A stretch of 64,000 nt of DNA, from assembly GCA_039111635.1 (NCBI GenBank), contig JBCAQO010000004.1, positions 2,294,001 through 2,358,000 of the forward strand, read 5' to 3'. The translations under genes were made by a program, and so were the position numbers. Source of the DNA: Heterobasidion occidentale. Lineage: Eukaryota; Basidiomycota; Agaricomycetes; Russulales; Bondarzewiaceae. Below, one piece after another: positions 22,735-34,294 of this stretch. The stretch's first letter is position 1, and each line of letters starts with the position of its first letter. The notes below the pieces were generated by a model. The model was not told the DNA's origin. It did not search any database and saw only the letters and a program-made list of their open reading frames with translations.

Positions 22735-24319
22735 ATGAGCGAAACAAACCCCAAGCCAGTGGACCCCGACGACGCCGCTGAACTGGATGTGACCTTTATC
22801 CCGTCGCTATACCTCCAGCGCCATGTCTGGATTCTGAGAACCTTACGACGCGAACACGTTTCCTCCGTAAGTCTGAAAACCCCTCCCTCGTTTGGCAGGC
22901 TGTCGAGAATCTCACGCATACGCTTGCTAGGTCATCGACGTCGGATGCGGCGAAGGACAACTTCTCGAATCGCTATGCAATCCCGCACCGCGTCTCGCGT
23001 CCCCGCCACCCCCGCTCGACACAGAGTACCCGGTCTCGGAAGGGGAACAGTATTTACACTTGCACACGATACACGCGCTCGACATCTCCGCCGAGGATTT
23101 AAAAATCGCGATCGAGGTAACGAAGCCGCCGCCTGCAGTCCCAAGCGGACCTCGTGACTGGAGCTGGCAGCCGAGATGGGACGAGATGGACGTGAAGGTA
23201 TGGTTAGGCGGGTTGGAGTCAGTGAATAGAGAGATGGAGGGAGTTGACTGTATCGTGGCCATGGAAGTGTACGCTCGTTCTTTTGTTCTCAATTTGGGGC
23301 TCACTGACGGATGGTGCAGTATCGAGCACCTCCCTCCTCCCGTCCTCGACTGCTTCGCCCTGGTCCTGCTAGGGGCGTACCATCCTCGTCTCCTGCTCAT
23401 GACGACCCCGTCTTACACCTTTAACGCCCGCTTTTACCCCCCAAACTTCACCGGTACACGCGGTGTCCCAGACCCCACCCACCGCACCACGCGAGTCTTT
23501 CGTCACCCAGACCATAAATTCGAGTGGACGCCGCGAGAGTGCAAGGAATGGTGCGAGGCCGCAGCAGACGAATGGGGATACGATGTACTCGTTTCTGGCG
23601 TCGGGAAAGCGTCAGAGAAGGACCCGTGGGGACGGGATGCCGATTGTGGGTTCGCAAGCCAGGTGGTGCTGTTTCGAAGGCGAGAAGGTAACGACTGGGT
23701 GAAGAAGCGAAAGCAGAAGAGTGAAACCTGGCTTCAAAATCGCGTAAGCGCGGCAGGCAGCACGGCACACAAGTTGCTGGTTACGCACAAGTTTGCCAAG
23801 CACGAAAAAGCGGGATGCCCTGTAGAGAGTGAGCGAGTTGGAAGTACGATCCAGGAAGTTATGCTAGATTGGGAGCAGGCAGAAGTTGGCATTAGCGAAC
23901 TTTGGAGGGAAGAGCGTGTCCGGGCATCATGCGGGGGCTGGTTGGAGGTGCTACTGGATGCGGTCGTACGGAACGGAGCGTTTGAGGTGAAGAGGGACAA
24001 GGCGAGAAGCAAAGAGGATTGGCGAGTGGTTTTGATCAAGGGCGTGCCCGTTTCGGAAGATGTTGAGTGTGCGAAGGAGTCGCGAGGCGCCTCCGAATGG
24101 AGTGATTCAGACGATCTAGAGGACAGTAAGCGACATCTTGAAGGAGATATGCCAGAAATGCTGAGGTGGAAAGACGAAGGGGGGATAATCAGCCCTCACA
24201 CAGATGGGCAAGCAAAGGATAGTCAGTGGGAAGCAAGTGAGGGATGGGGGCGCTATAATGAGGGAAGTCAAAGAGATAGATGGGAATGGGGAGACGGCAG
24301 TGGATGGGGAAGCACTTGA
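22735..24319 (+). CDS. HEN1: HEN1 small-RNA 2'-O-methyltransferase
   Basis: HEN1 methylates the 2'-hydroxyl of the 3'-terminal nucleotide of small RNAs, protecting them in RNA-silencing pathways. Exons are 22735-22866, 22931-23268 and 23320-24319, summing to 1470 nt and 489 residues. The SAM-binding motif VIDVGCGEGQLLESL starts exon 2. The metal-binding signature EVIEHLPP is joined across intron 2, followed by LLLMTTPSYTFNARF and by RHPDHKFEWTPRE, which supplies the remaining metal-site histidine. Only the catalytic domain is present, without the plant double-stranded-RNA-binding regions, as in animals and bacteria. The last 120 residues are acidic and tryptophan-rich (ending DGSGWGST) with no assigned role. 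Confidence 0.93.
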
Positions 24320-24543
24320 TAGCATACAATACCGTCTATTCGCATGTCTCGCTGAATGGATAAGAGAAGAAAGTGAAATCTCATTATGTCCATGAACCGA
24401 GGGTCGATATGTTAAGATGTATACAAAACCCCAACCTGTGGACACATTGGATCGTTTGATCAGCGTCGGCAGTAGAGTCACGAAGCACGCACCACAACCA
24501 AGTGCATCCTGATGCCCTGCACATGAACTCCTACGCAAACTAC

Positions 24544-24906
24544 TTATTCCTTCAAGGCCAGATTTATCCTGGGGGCTACCGCAGAGTTCAGCGTCATTGC
24601 ACAACACGCCCTCAGCTTGCGGACTCACCAATAAGCGGGTGCAGCTGCGCGAGGTACGTGACCATCCACATGAGATAACAGCATGCTAATGTGAGCATCA
24701 GGCTTGTGCGAATGAGCCTAAAGGGATAGCAAGCCGGAACCATCAGTTGTCTGCACGTTGTGATCGACGCACAACGAGCATGCCAGATGTGTATGCTGGT
24801 GCGCGACATACGTTTGTTGTGGGCCTTTCGGAGCAAAGACCCACGAAGCGGCCATGAGGCCGGCGACGACGACGAGCACGAAAAGAACGGGCAGTGAGGA
24901 AGCCAT
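24544..24906 (-). CDS. VMA9: V-type ATPase subunit e (Vma9-like)
   Basis: Subunit e is a small hydrophobic component of the Vo sector of the vacuolar proton pump. Exons in transcript order are 24906-24812, 24717-24629 and 24575-24544, summing to 216 nt and 71 residues, the normal size. Two membrane helices are visible: SSLPVLFVLVVVAGLMAASW followed by FAPKGPQQT, and LMLTLACCYLMWMVTYLAQ followed by LHPLIAPR. The APK, YLMW and QLHPLI motifs are family marks. The last exon codes only about ten residues; the acceptor at 24576 is chosen because it gives PLIAPR, while the next AG would give an immediate stop. It sits tail to tail with HEN1. Confidence 0.87.
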
Positions 24907-25160
24907 CGCATACAGAGAGGATGGGCGGCGTAACAGAACAATATGGTGCAACTTTTGCGCGGAATGTGCGGCATATCTGACGTCAGTCTGGTAGCTAAAT
25001 AAGACTTTCGCACGGAATAGGACCAAACGCCAATATCAGCCAGACCACCGTTTCTCAACAATGTAGCAAGAGTTGAGTTGACTATAACTGTGCTCCAGAG
25101 ATGTATTACTTGCTATCTAAATAAGATATATATGCGAGGGTATCGACAGCTTTTGGTGAT

Positions 25161-27193
25161 CTACTCGAACTTCCTCCTACGATAGCTGATCATGCGTGGC
25201 TCCTTCGGCATCGTGATCATAGTCTATAGAACAAAACGGGCATCAGCCAACGTGTTGAAGGCTATGAGCACGGGATGACTTACGTGGTAATTATGCTCGG
25301 GGAAAGGCGTCTCTAACCGCATCTCAATGTTGCGGACCATGGTGACAAGCAACGTACCAAGCTGGAGATATGCGAACTGTTCCAGAAGGTTAACAAATGA
25401 AGGTATATCCTTTAACATGGAGGGCAGTACCTGTTCTCCGATACACCGATGTCTGCCTGCGCCGAAGGTTGGTATGGACTTTCAGTCCCCTTGCTCACGG
25501 CGCCGAACCCGTAGTCCACCTTCTCGCCGTTCTCGTCCGTGTACTGCTTGAACGCCTTCTGGGCCTCGCCCTCCGAGTCGTTCCACCGCGTCGGGTCCCA
25601 TTCGGACGCATTTGTCCATAACTGCGGGTCGACTTGGCTGACGGCGGGGCATGCAAGGACGTAGTAGCCTTCAGGTACGACGTACTGGCCGTCTTTGGAA
25701 GGCGCTGCGAGCGTAGGCGGGACGATGAGGTCGGAGCGGACATAGCGCATGATACTGTGAATCGGAGGGTGCACGCGGAGGGTCTCACGGATGATAGCGT
25801 CGAGCACGGGAAGCGTCTTGATCTCGTCATAGGTCGGCGAGCGGAGCGTACCGTCGGGGTTCGAGAAATGCTTCACTTGCTCTTGGTAAAGGGCCTCGCT
25901 TCACAATAATAGTCAGAAAAAATCATGCAATATTGTGGAGCACTTACGCAACATCAGGTCTGTGAGCCAGGTGAAGAATCGCCCAGGAACCTGTGGTAGA
26001 GCTCGTGTGCTGGCCAGCCATGAGAAGAGCAATCATGATGTGTGCGATTTCGTGGTCAGGGAGTTGGCGTCCGTTCCTGTACTTCTGATTGGACAGGGCT
26101 GTGATCATATCGGTCTCGTCGTTCTACCAAGGAGTTATTCCGAGAACAGCACACTGAACATGTCAAAGGACGTACAGCGCTTGTACCCTCTCGTCGTTTC
26201 TTGATGATGTTGACGTAGAAGTCAGTCATCTTCTGTTGAGCACGGTCCCGCTTCCTGTAGCTCTCCAAAGGCAGATTCGGGAACAAAAAGTTGATGGGGG
26301 TGAAACCTCCATCCAGATCCGAGTAGAGCTCTGAGAAACTCTTGTCCAAGTTGTCTCGAACCTCCTTGCCTTGCAACGTCCTTGACGCCGTGAGAATAGT
26401 GATCTCCGCCAGTACCTTGAGCGCGTCGAACCGGCCCCACTCGTTGATATCGTTCATCTGGTAGACACGAAAAGACGAATCTCGGTTCATGAACTCGGTC
26501 ACCTCGTCCTCGATCATGCCCACATAGGCGCGCAAGTTGTCCGTCGAGAGACCGACTTTGACAAACTTTTTCTGCTCCATGAAGACCTCGTTTGGAACGT
26601 CGTAGACCACATCTTTGCCAAAGACTGGCGTGGTAAGATGCTGTTTCAAGGTTTAGCCACGCCGAAGCAACATGCAAGAACCGACGCGTGGCGTACCGTA
26701 TACGCGTCCTCAGCGGATAGGTTAGCAACTTTACCACCAAGGATAAAGTTGTTGCCCTTCGCACCCAGAGCGACGGTCACCTTGCGTCCAAACAGCACGA
26801 AAGTGAAAACATCGCCGTACTAAGACACACACCATCATCAACAGGGCTCAAATTCGGAGGGCCGTGACACATACCTTCTCGCGACACTTGAAGAAGAAGT
26901 TGAGAGGGTCGTGGCCATAAGATGGGGCAGAGCCAATGAACGGAAGCCAATAGAACACCTCTGGGGGCAAAGACTTGTCCCTCGGCAGAACCTGACACGG
27001 AATAAGCCTCGGAGTGTACATGCAAGAGGGATATCATGCGTACCAACTGCTTGAGAACGTTGAGGACGACTGCTAAGACGGGTATGTTGATGAGAGCCAA
27101 GATAATTATCCGTGACGAGAGGTGTTTCTGCGCTTCAGCAAGGTAGCCCGACCACGCGTCCGACGAAGGAACTGCGGTAGCGTTGAACTCCAT
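25161..27193 (-). CDS. ERG11: Sterol 14-alpha demethylase, cytochrome P450 CYP51 (apparent 1-nt frameshift)
   Basis: CYP51 removes the 14-alpha methyl group in ergosterol synthesis at the ER and is the azole target. Exons in transcript order are 27193-27044, 26991-26875, 26819-26697, 26640-26176, 26123-25948, 25898-25431, 25376-25284 and 25223-25161. Visible marks are the N-terminal membrane anchor, the B' region YTHLTTPVFGKDVVYD, the I-helix MIALLMAGQHTSSTTG, the K-helix ETLRVHPPIHS and the C-terminus PRMISYRRKFE. The exons sum to 1655 nt, one short of a whole number of codons. The frame breaks at about 25465, just before the haem loop (GAGRHRCIG): CCTTCGG is present where CCTTTCGG would keep it open. 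With that base the product would be 551 residues. An assembly indel is more likely than true loss of an essential gene. Confidence 0.93.
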
Positions 27194-27506
27194 GGCTGTC
27201 GACCGCGACGTCAAAGCAGACGGCGAGGAGCAGGAGAGGGAGGGAGGTGTGGGATGGCGGTGTGAGGTGAGAGCCCGCAGAAAATATAAGAGGCCTGTAG
27301 AAATCGCACCATTGCACCGTGGGAACTTGCGATTCCTACAGACCCGCCAAACCTGGAACCGCTGCCGCCGGGCCAGTCTCGTCGAGCCCATTCAATAACG
27401 TCGGACAAAACATCAGACGACTTCGTCCTTTTCAACGTGGCCTGAGAAGTGGAAAGTGTATTATACGGCAGTAAATATCGTAACTCCTGTAAAAGTCGTG
27501 ACTACC
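27194..27506. other. Intergenic: ERG11 promoter
   Basis: This is the upstream region of CYP51 and the 3' flank of the RNB nuclease gene. It holds a TATA-like element (annotated) and, next to the CYP51 start, a leader that is C/T-rich on the coding strand. Confidence 0.5.
27282..27288 (-). promoter_or_regulatory. ERG11: TATA-like element upstream of ERG11
   Basis: On the minus strand an AT-rich CTTATATTTT block lies about 90 bases before the CYP51 start codon, in otherwise GC-rich sequence. Position and base content fit a TATA element, but it departs from the consensus. Confidence 0.4.
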
Positions 27507-30439
27507 CTACGCAAGTGTCGTATACACCCTTGGTCGATCAGACAACACAATATTGCTGATATTCACACCCACTGTGTCCCCTACCTCCGCGGCCTCCCTA
27601 TTGGTCAACGTGATACACACAGGTATGCCCAACTTCGGAATGATTCCCTTCTGCCAACGGAGGCCGAGACGTGGATCGTATTTCGCTGTTCCGAGCACAT
27701 AAGCGACAAGTCCCCTCAGTGGACTAGAGGTGTCGTTGATCGTAGTCTTGTTGTTCGCCATCCATCGTTTGACATACAACGCTGACCAGAACACAGTATG
27801 CAACTCTCTCAGCCTCTTCCGCACCCGCTCCCCAGAAGCGTTGTCATCGATCAACGCCTGCATCTCGATCGCTGAGAACATGGGCTTCGACCCAGGGGAA
27901 AGCAATGCCTCCTTGATCTGCCAATGCGCCGCTAGATCCCAGTAACGTCTCAAAGGCGATGTCACCCACGAATAGCCCTCGTCACCCGAAATCCCGAGAG
28001 TCCAATGTCTCTTGGGCTGCAGGCTGTTTGTTGCGGGGGGAACGGACACGTGGAGTCGAAGGGCGTGCCAATAATCAACGATGCCTTGTTGATTACGCAT
28101 CGACAACAACTCTTGGAACTCAGACTCGCTGCTGGTTGATGGCCTTTCCAATCCACGACGTACCAAGGGAATCCCTCGCTCGAGTCCGAACCGCGATGCC
28201 ACACGACCTGCTGCCTTCATTGATTCGGCAACTATCCTCCGTGATCCTGTTTCAATAATATCCGCCCCGCCAACTTGATAGCTAAGCTCTGGGAATCCAC
28301 GATATGCCGTCGGTCGCTGCGCGTCGTTTGGGCCGAAGGGGAGCGGTCTAGGGGACAACGATACCGAAGCCCTCTTAGAGTCAAAAATCACGGTGTTCAG
28401 CGCCAAGCGTTGGGCTGAAAGTCGCTTTGCCAGTGTGTCCAAGAGGCGCAAATTTTCTCTGTTGGAGGGGGCAAGACCAAGGGATGAGGGTTGTCGAAAG
28501 CCGGGTAAACGACCAAAGGGATAAGTGGGTCGTTTTACTTCAAAAGACATCGAATGATCCACGTCTTCATAATGAAGAGTGTGTACGTTTCGAATCAGAC
28601 CCGCGCGAACTTTGTGGTCCACAATCTCGCCCGTGGGATCGATTTTGGCACTGAATGTCAGGACGCGATCTGGTTTATTGAGGGCCGAGTTGACGCCCAG
28701 AGATAATCCATGCTTCATGAGGGAGGGAGGGAGCATCGGCCATGTGACGTGATTAAAGTACTGTGACTCGCCTCCCTTGCGCGCTCTTTGAGATAAGATG
28801 TGATTGGGATGAAGAAGGGAAGTCGGGTCAGCGATGTGCACATGTAGCCAGAAGTGGTCGGGTTCGGTGGGGATAATTTCGACAGACATGCCGTCGTCTA
28901 GCTCTTCGGCGTGGTAGTCATCTATGACATACACTGGCATGTCGCCAAAATCGTGTCGTATGGATTCTAAACGATCAGATGGATAAAAATCTTCCGGGCC
29001 TAATGGACCTGAAGATGGAGGAACAGAGAGCCCCCTTTGTACAAGAGCTGCGCGTTCCTTCGCACGTGGAGAATCCTCATGCTCTTCCTCCAGTTGGAAT
29101 TCCACCCTGAGAGATACCAGATCTTGCCAGGGTGGGAACACCCCAAGCTCGATCAGCATCTGACGGACGGTGTCAGTTGAGATGTCACCAGAATACGCAT
29201 CCATCGCCTTCACGAGAGCACAGACGCTTGCTGTATAAGGGTCAAGCTGTATACTTCGCAACTGGTGAAGTGAGTCCCGCAAAAACCAGAGGAAGATACG
29301 GTCGTCGTCGGTGAATTCGTGTGTTTGAGAATACGAAAAGCTAGGCATTTCTCCGTTGGATTCAGCCGCCCTCCGCTTCGAGTCATTGATGATGATTTTA
29401 GCCTTCTCCACAAATGTAGAGATCCTGGGGTCATCCTTGGCTAACATATCATTCACTGTCTTGATGCGCTCCACATGTGAGCGCGGGCGTACGAGGAATT
29501 TCTGCGTATTAAAGTAATCTGTGCTGTCGGCGACATACTCTTGCGAGCGTGTCATTAAATGTTCGTGAAGGCAGAAGGAAGCAAGTTCAGGGGATAAACG
29601 GTCCGGCCCAATGAGCTTCACAACCTCTGGGACAGTGATTTCAGCCCATTGGTTAGGATCCGGTGAGCAGACTTGATCGAAGAGTCTGCTGAAAGGCCGG
29701 GCAAGTGAGTTATATCCGTCCTCCCCGAGCTTGTGGAACTCGCGTAATTTGCGAAGGGCCACGACGCGGGCCATCAATTGAGGAGAGGCTGTGGCTACTG
29801 GGTCTTTTCCAATTCGAGCTACGAGGTTTGAGTCAACGAAGTTGGGTATGGCGTACATGATATCCTCGGAGACACCGTAGATCAGTTTGCCTGTGATGGT
29901 GAGAAGCAAAACCTTGTGGTCGCCCCCTGAATAGTCCTCAGAGAGAAAGATGCAACTGATCACGACCCAGTTACTGCACATAATACATTCAGACGATGAC
30001 CAACAGAGAAGCTTTAAGTGGCGCACCGACGCATTTGAACAAATGATCCAGGCCCAACACCTAGAGGCAGCTCTTTTGGAAGAAGAGACGTCGAGGAGAC
30101 GTCCAGACAATCTGCTGAATCGGCTTCATCGGCTTCAGCAAATACAGACGCTTTGGAAGGCATTTGAGACTCTTCGAGAATGGCATTGACGAGCTCGAGC
30201 TCTTTTCCACGTCGAGCAGGCGAACGCCTCCACCCCGAGTTCGCTTCTGAACGCGATGCTGCGCTAAGAACAGCTTTCGTCATCTGTTCAACCATACGGC
30301 CATTCTTCTTAAAGATAGAAGTGGACTTTTTGGTGGTCGAAGAGCGCGCTCGGACAAAGTCTAGCGAGAGAGTGTCATGTCGAGATGATGCAATATGCGA
30401 GCGAAGATGTTTCGTGCATAGGACGCCGTGGCGGTGCAT
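27507..30439 (-). CDS. DSS1: Mitochondrial RNB-domain exoribonuclease (Dss1/CYT-4 type)
   Basis: RNase II-family enzymes of this type are the 3'-5' exoribonuclease of the fungal mitochondrial RNA degradosome. Exons are 30439-30027 and 29973-27507, summing to 2880 nt and 959 residues. The RNB active-site region is VYVIDDYHAEELDDGMSVEI, a variant of the usual IDD...EIDDA motif, followed by HVHIADPTSLL. A later WVTSPLRRYWDLAAHWQI matches the conserved TSPIRRY motif. The first part, including VGPGSFVQMRRNWVVI, is a fungal-type N-terminal region. The start at 30439 is the first ATG of that frame. An overlapping frame beginning at 30596 (MTTILSTFCRPSPVSF) looks like a mitochondrial presequence and may be joined by an intron I could not place. 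It lies head to head with the next gene. Confidence 0.88.
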
Positions 30440-30724
30440 ACAGAGGTTGTCTAGGATATTTGACAGAAGAAGAGCCGTTGTCTGAAGGCTTTGGGGTGGA
30501 GTCGTTGGCTGCCGTGGACCCTCGAGCTCCGAAATTGTAGAAGGGGATGAAGGACACAGGACTTGGACGACAGAATGTAGAAAGTATCGTGGTCACATGA
30601 CCTGCTTTTTACTAGTCGATCTTCAATAATTGAATCTTCCAGCCAGCGACGCAGCGTCACTCAGCATCAGTTTTTGTTCTTTCAGTCTGGCCTCCATTTC
30701 AACTTCTCTGCTGTCCAGTTCATC

Positions 30725-31748
30725 ATGTTCAAACGCGTGGAAAAGCGACGCAAGCGAAAAGAAGACGAAGAGGAGATGGGTATCGACGAGGAGATGAAGG
30801 AAGTTTTGGGATTGCAGGACACGGACTCTTCAGAGTCAGAATCAGGTTCGGACTCTGACTCGGACTCTGACAGATCCAATGACGAGGGCGATGCCTCTGC
30901 CTCTGGCATGCTGAAGAGAAAGCGAGTGAAGGGCAGCGAATCGGAAGGGGATGATTCAAGCTTGGCAGACGATGTTGTCGGCGATGAGGAGGAAGAGGGA
31001 GACGATGTCTTAGAGAGTGACGAGGACGACTATCCCGATAGTGGACCACAAATCACAGTTGCCGAAGCACTGCAGGATCCACTCTATGTCGTCTCGATGG
31101 ATCCAGAAATCCAATCGTGTGTTCTCTGTCCAGGCAAACGACTCAAAAACCCGGCCATGATTCGGGTGCATATGCAGTCTCAGGTACGCATTCCCGGAGC
31201 GACTTCAGTATATATGATCAAAATATACACATACCATCCAGCTTCATGCGCGAGGCCTGAAACGACTGGAGAAGCTATCTCAAAAAGCCAGCCCCGACGA
31301 CAACGTCGTGGAACTTTTGGCAAGGCCATCAGAGAGCACGTTAGTCGCTCCGAATGAGTCATCCAAGCGACAAGCCAAACGAGTGAGTTTATCTGCTATG
31401 AAATGCCTGAAATGACAGATCGAATATTGGTTCGAATAGAAAGCCAAACAGGCCAAGCTCATTGCCAAGCGTGAGAAGCAAAAGAAACTCAAGCAAAAAA
31501 TGATAGCTCGAAAAGAGCACCTGAAGGCAGACAAACAAGCCGCGTCAAGCGCGGGCGATACCCCTCCACCAACAAAGAACTCCAAAACCAAGCTACTTGG
31601 CGCAGAAAAGTCGAAACCGAAACCGAAACCGACATCAAAACCGACAATGAAGGCCGAAAGCGCATCAACAACTTCTCCAAAAGACAATGCAGTGGCGGAC
31701 GAACCAAAACCAAAAAGACGGAAAAAGGACGCGCCACCTCAGATGTGA
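30725..31748 (+). CDS. Probable nucleolar C2H2-finger protein
   Basis: Exons are 30725-31183, 31242-31382 and 31440-31748, summing to 909 nt and 302 residues. The N-terminus is basic (FKRVEKRRKRKEDEEE), followed by acidic serine runs and an ISVAEAL-like ITVAEALQDPLY segment. A single C2H2 finger follows (CVLCPGKRLKNPAMIRVHM, then LHARGLKRLEKL across the splice). The rest is a lysine/alanine-rich helical region ending in a basic tail (KPKRRKKD). This arrangement of acidic blocks, a lone finger and KR-rich tails is common in ribosome-biogenesis proteins; that role is an inference. I do not recognise a specific orthologue. It shares a promoter region of at most about 285 bp with the RNB nuclease gene. 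Confidence 0.75.
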
Positions 31749-32100
31749 AGCCAGTTGTTACAAATGATCCACATCGACGACATAAAAACAAGCGATAGTT
31801 CGATGAGAGCACGTCTGCAACGGCCGTCAGGTCTCTGAATGACCCGAAACATTCTCACCAACGTCCGAAGGAAGGCCATGGGAGAATAAAGGTGGGGGAA
31901 AAGAGTCACACTCCCTTATTGCAGGTAATCGACTAGTATCTCGGTGTGTATCGCGGCAGGGTATGATCGATCTTCCTAGTATTTCACTCGAGTTGGTATT
32001 GCATCAAACAATAGGTTGAAGAGCACAGGTCCGTCTCAAGACATCAAGGTAGGTAATCCCGACCCGACTATCAATAAATGTTACACCTCGTCGCCAAAGA
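31749..32100. other. Intergenic between convergent genes
   Basis: A 352-base gap between two 3' ends. I see no gene or structure in it. Confidence 0.5.
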
Positions 32101-33805
32101 CTAGCCCTGTAGCGCCCGGTTCGTCATTTCGAGCACCTACGCATCCATTAGACTATGGAAACTAGAAAGACTCGAGATTGGCGTACTTGGTGAATATCAG
32201 GTCGCTCCTGAGGATTGACTTTCAACATGCTATCAATAAGGCTTTTGAGAGCAGGTGAGTACTGCGAGGGCGGGTGCTTATACCGCGCATTCAGCACAGC
32301 CATCGCTATTGAGCCACCTTGTTCTGTTGTCTGGGTGTTCTCAAAAGGCGAGTGGGAGTAGGCAAGCGCGAAGAGTGTGCAACCTAGTGACTATTCTCGT
32401 TTGCAGTGAATTAGACAGCGATCAACCACACAATGACGCATCCACGTACCCAGATATCGACTTTTTCGTCGAGAGTATTACCCGTCTTGACATCGAACAG
32501 TTCAGGAGCACGGTAGGCCATTGTGCTATGCTCTGCAGCAATGTCCTGTTGGAAGATGGGTGTGTAAGTAGATGAAATGGGGCAACTCATTAGAATCAAA
32601 ACCTGTTGCAACAACGCTTGCGACCGGTTCTGGATAGGTATCCTGGCTTTCACACAACTGCCAAAATCCATCAATATGGGCGTTGATCCATCATCCGCAA
32701 TCATCACATTCCTGTAAGTCAAGAGTCCGTAGGTACAGGGTTGGCTATATTGTAGTCGGATAAAAATGCTCACCCTGGCTTCAAATCCCTGTGCGCGTAG
32801 GGTATCAACTCACCTGTACTACTTTGTACCACAGTAGAGGCATCCTCGTCTCCATCAAACACTACCTCGCCATCGTCCAGTCTCTGTCGTGTCACGAGAG
32901 GAACACTGGATGCATTCCCTCCGGATCCACCATATGAATAGCCACCTTCTGCGTCTCCCTCTGGGTGAGGAAACATCTCGTCGTCTTCGTCGTCTTCATC
33001 ATGGTCCCGCGCTGCAGGGCCACGAGATTGCGAAGACGACGGAGGTGAAGAGGAGGAAGAGGCCGGTGCCCGGTAAGTATGCATTGCGCGTACTGCTTCG
33101 CAGGTGCCCTTGAATAGGCGGAGCATTTGACGTTCAGAGAAATGCGAATTCGTTTGAGTGTTGGTGTTTATCGCGTCTTGAAGATTTCCCCGCTGAAGCC
33201 TATGTCAATAAGAATGTCGAGAGGGAGACCTAGGGAGTGGGACCTTATATATAGGTAGAAAAAGGTAGACGATCTTCCCCTCGCCTTCCGGGTCCTGAAT
33301 GACAGCAGAGTCCTGCATCGAGATCGTTCAGGCATGACCCATAGTAGGACTGAGGGACGATCCTACCAGAATCCGGATAATATTGGGATGCCTGATAGAT
33401 ATTGCTGCTTAATATGTGCGCGGCCTGCATAACTGAAAGCCATACGCACTTGAAACGTCGGTAGGCCTCTACCTCTCGCATCGCGTCCTTTACGCCTTCG
33501 GATCCAGTTGGACAGCGTATTTTCTTCAATGCAAACTCCCTCTAAGTCGCAGTCTGACTCAGTGGAAGATGAAAGACAACGCAAAATTGAGAGCTGACCT
33601 GGCTATTCTCATCTCTCGCCAAGTAAACGAATGAGAACCCTCCCTCTCCGAGAACTTTGATGATAGCGACTGGACAAAGAAATGCATGAGCCCCAATCAC
33701 AATAACTAACCCTGATGCGATATATCGAGCAGTCCGGAGGGCCTAGGGGAAACTGGCTACTGACACGTCCGACCATTGATCTTCAGCTTGGACTGCTGTT
33801 GGCAT
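32101..33805 (-). CDS. ENV7: Ser/Thr protein kinase, NAK family (Env7/STK16 type)
   Basis: Relatives are yeast Env7 at the vacuole membrane and mammalian STK16 at the Golgi. The kinase features are all present: glycine loop VLGEGGFSFVYLARDE, the lysine in EFALKKIRC, catalytic loop AHRDLKPGNVMI, ILMDFGS, and AYRAPELFDV followed by DEKVDIW. A roughly 90-residue acidic/serine-rich insert (about 32800-33075, with DEDDEDDEMFPHPEGD) separates the alpha-E helix from the catalytic loop. The C-terminus ends MTNRALQG, with the last intron just before it. The start is uncertain: an ATG at 33805 gives MPTAVQAEDQWSDVSV, but joining it to PSGLLDIS...VAIIKVLGEGG needs one base removed from a CCCC run near 33749. 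Without that change, an unseen upstream exon must supply the start. Confidence 0.85.
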
Positions 33806-34294
33806 ATGCAGCTCGTGATGGATGAGAACGCGTCTTTTGTGTAGAATCTGATGTTGTCCAAAGCATGAAGGAGAGGTTGTGGCAATGTACTCATGCTGAT
33901 AGACACGAATGGTGGATGATGAGGAGCCTCGGACTCGTTGCGAACAGCCGAGGTTGCCTGCGAACGCGGCAGTCACAGCCGTGCCCCCGGCGATGCCGTG
34001 GCGGCATCGTTTGATTTCGGAGGCAGCACCGCTGCAGCACACTTGCAGCATTCTTGATGATTGATCAAACAACCCCCCCGCAGCTCTTCTCACATCTACC
34101 ATTTGGAGTTCGCGGATTTCGTGCTTATAATCGTATCAGGTTCGCCAATTCACTTTGATCACGATTTAATTCCAGAATCTGGACTGTTTGCCAAACATTT
34201 CGACATCGTATGCAGATGGGTAACTGAGCAACACGATAATGGGCCAGCATCAATGACGGAATAGGTAAGCCAAAACTTCATAGCTTCCGGCACC
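33806..34294. other. Intergenic, about 490 bp, no gene seen
   Basis: This is the upstream side of the kinase gene and the 3' flank of the first acetylesterase. A minus-strand frame runs through 33743-34102 but shows nothing conserved beyond the possible kinase N-terminus. Confidence 0.45.

Noticed and set aside
25161..27193. ERG11 with its neighbours as a secondary-metabolite gene cluster
   Set aside because: The P450 is the sterol demethylase, and the neighbours (V-ATPase subunit, RNase, HEN1) are unrelated housekeeping genes. No synthase or tailoring set is present.
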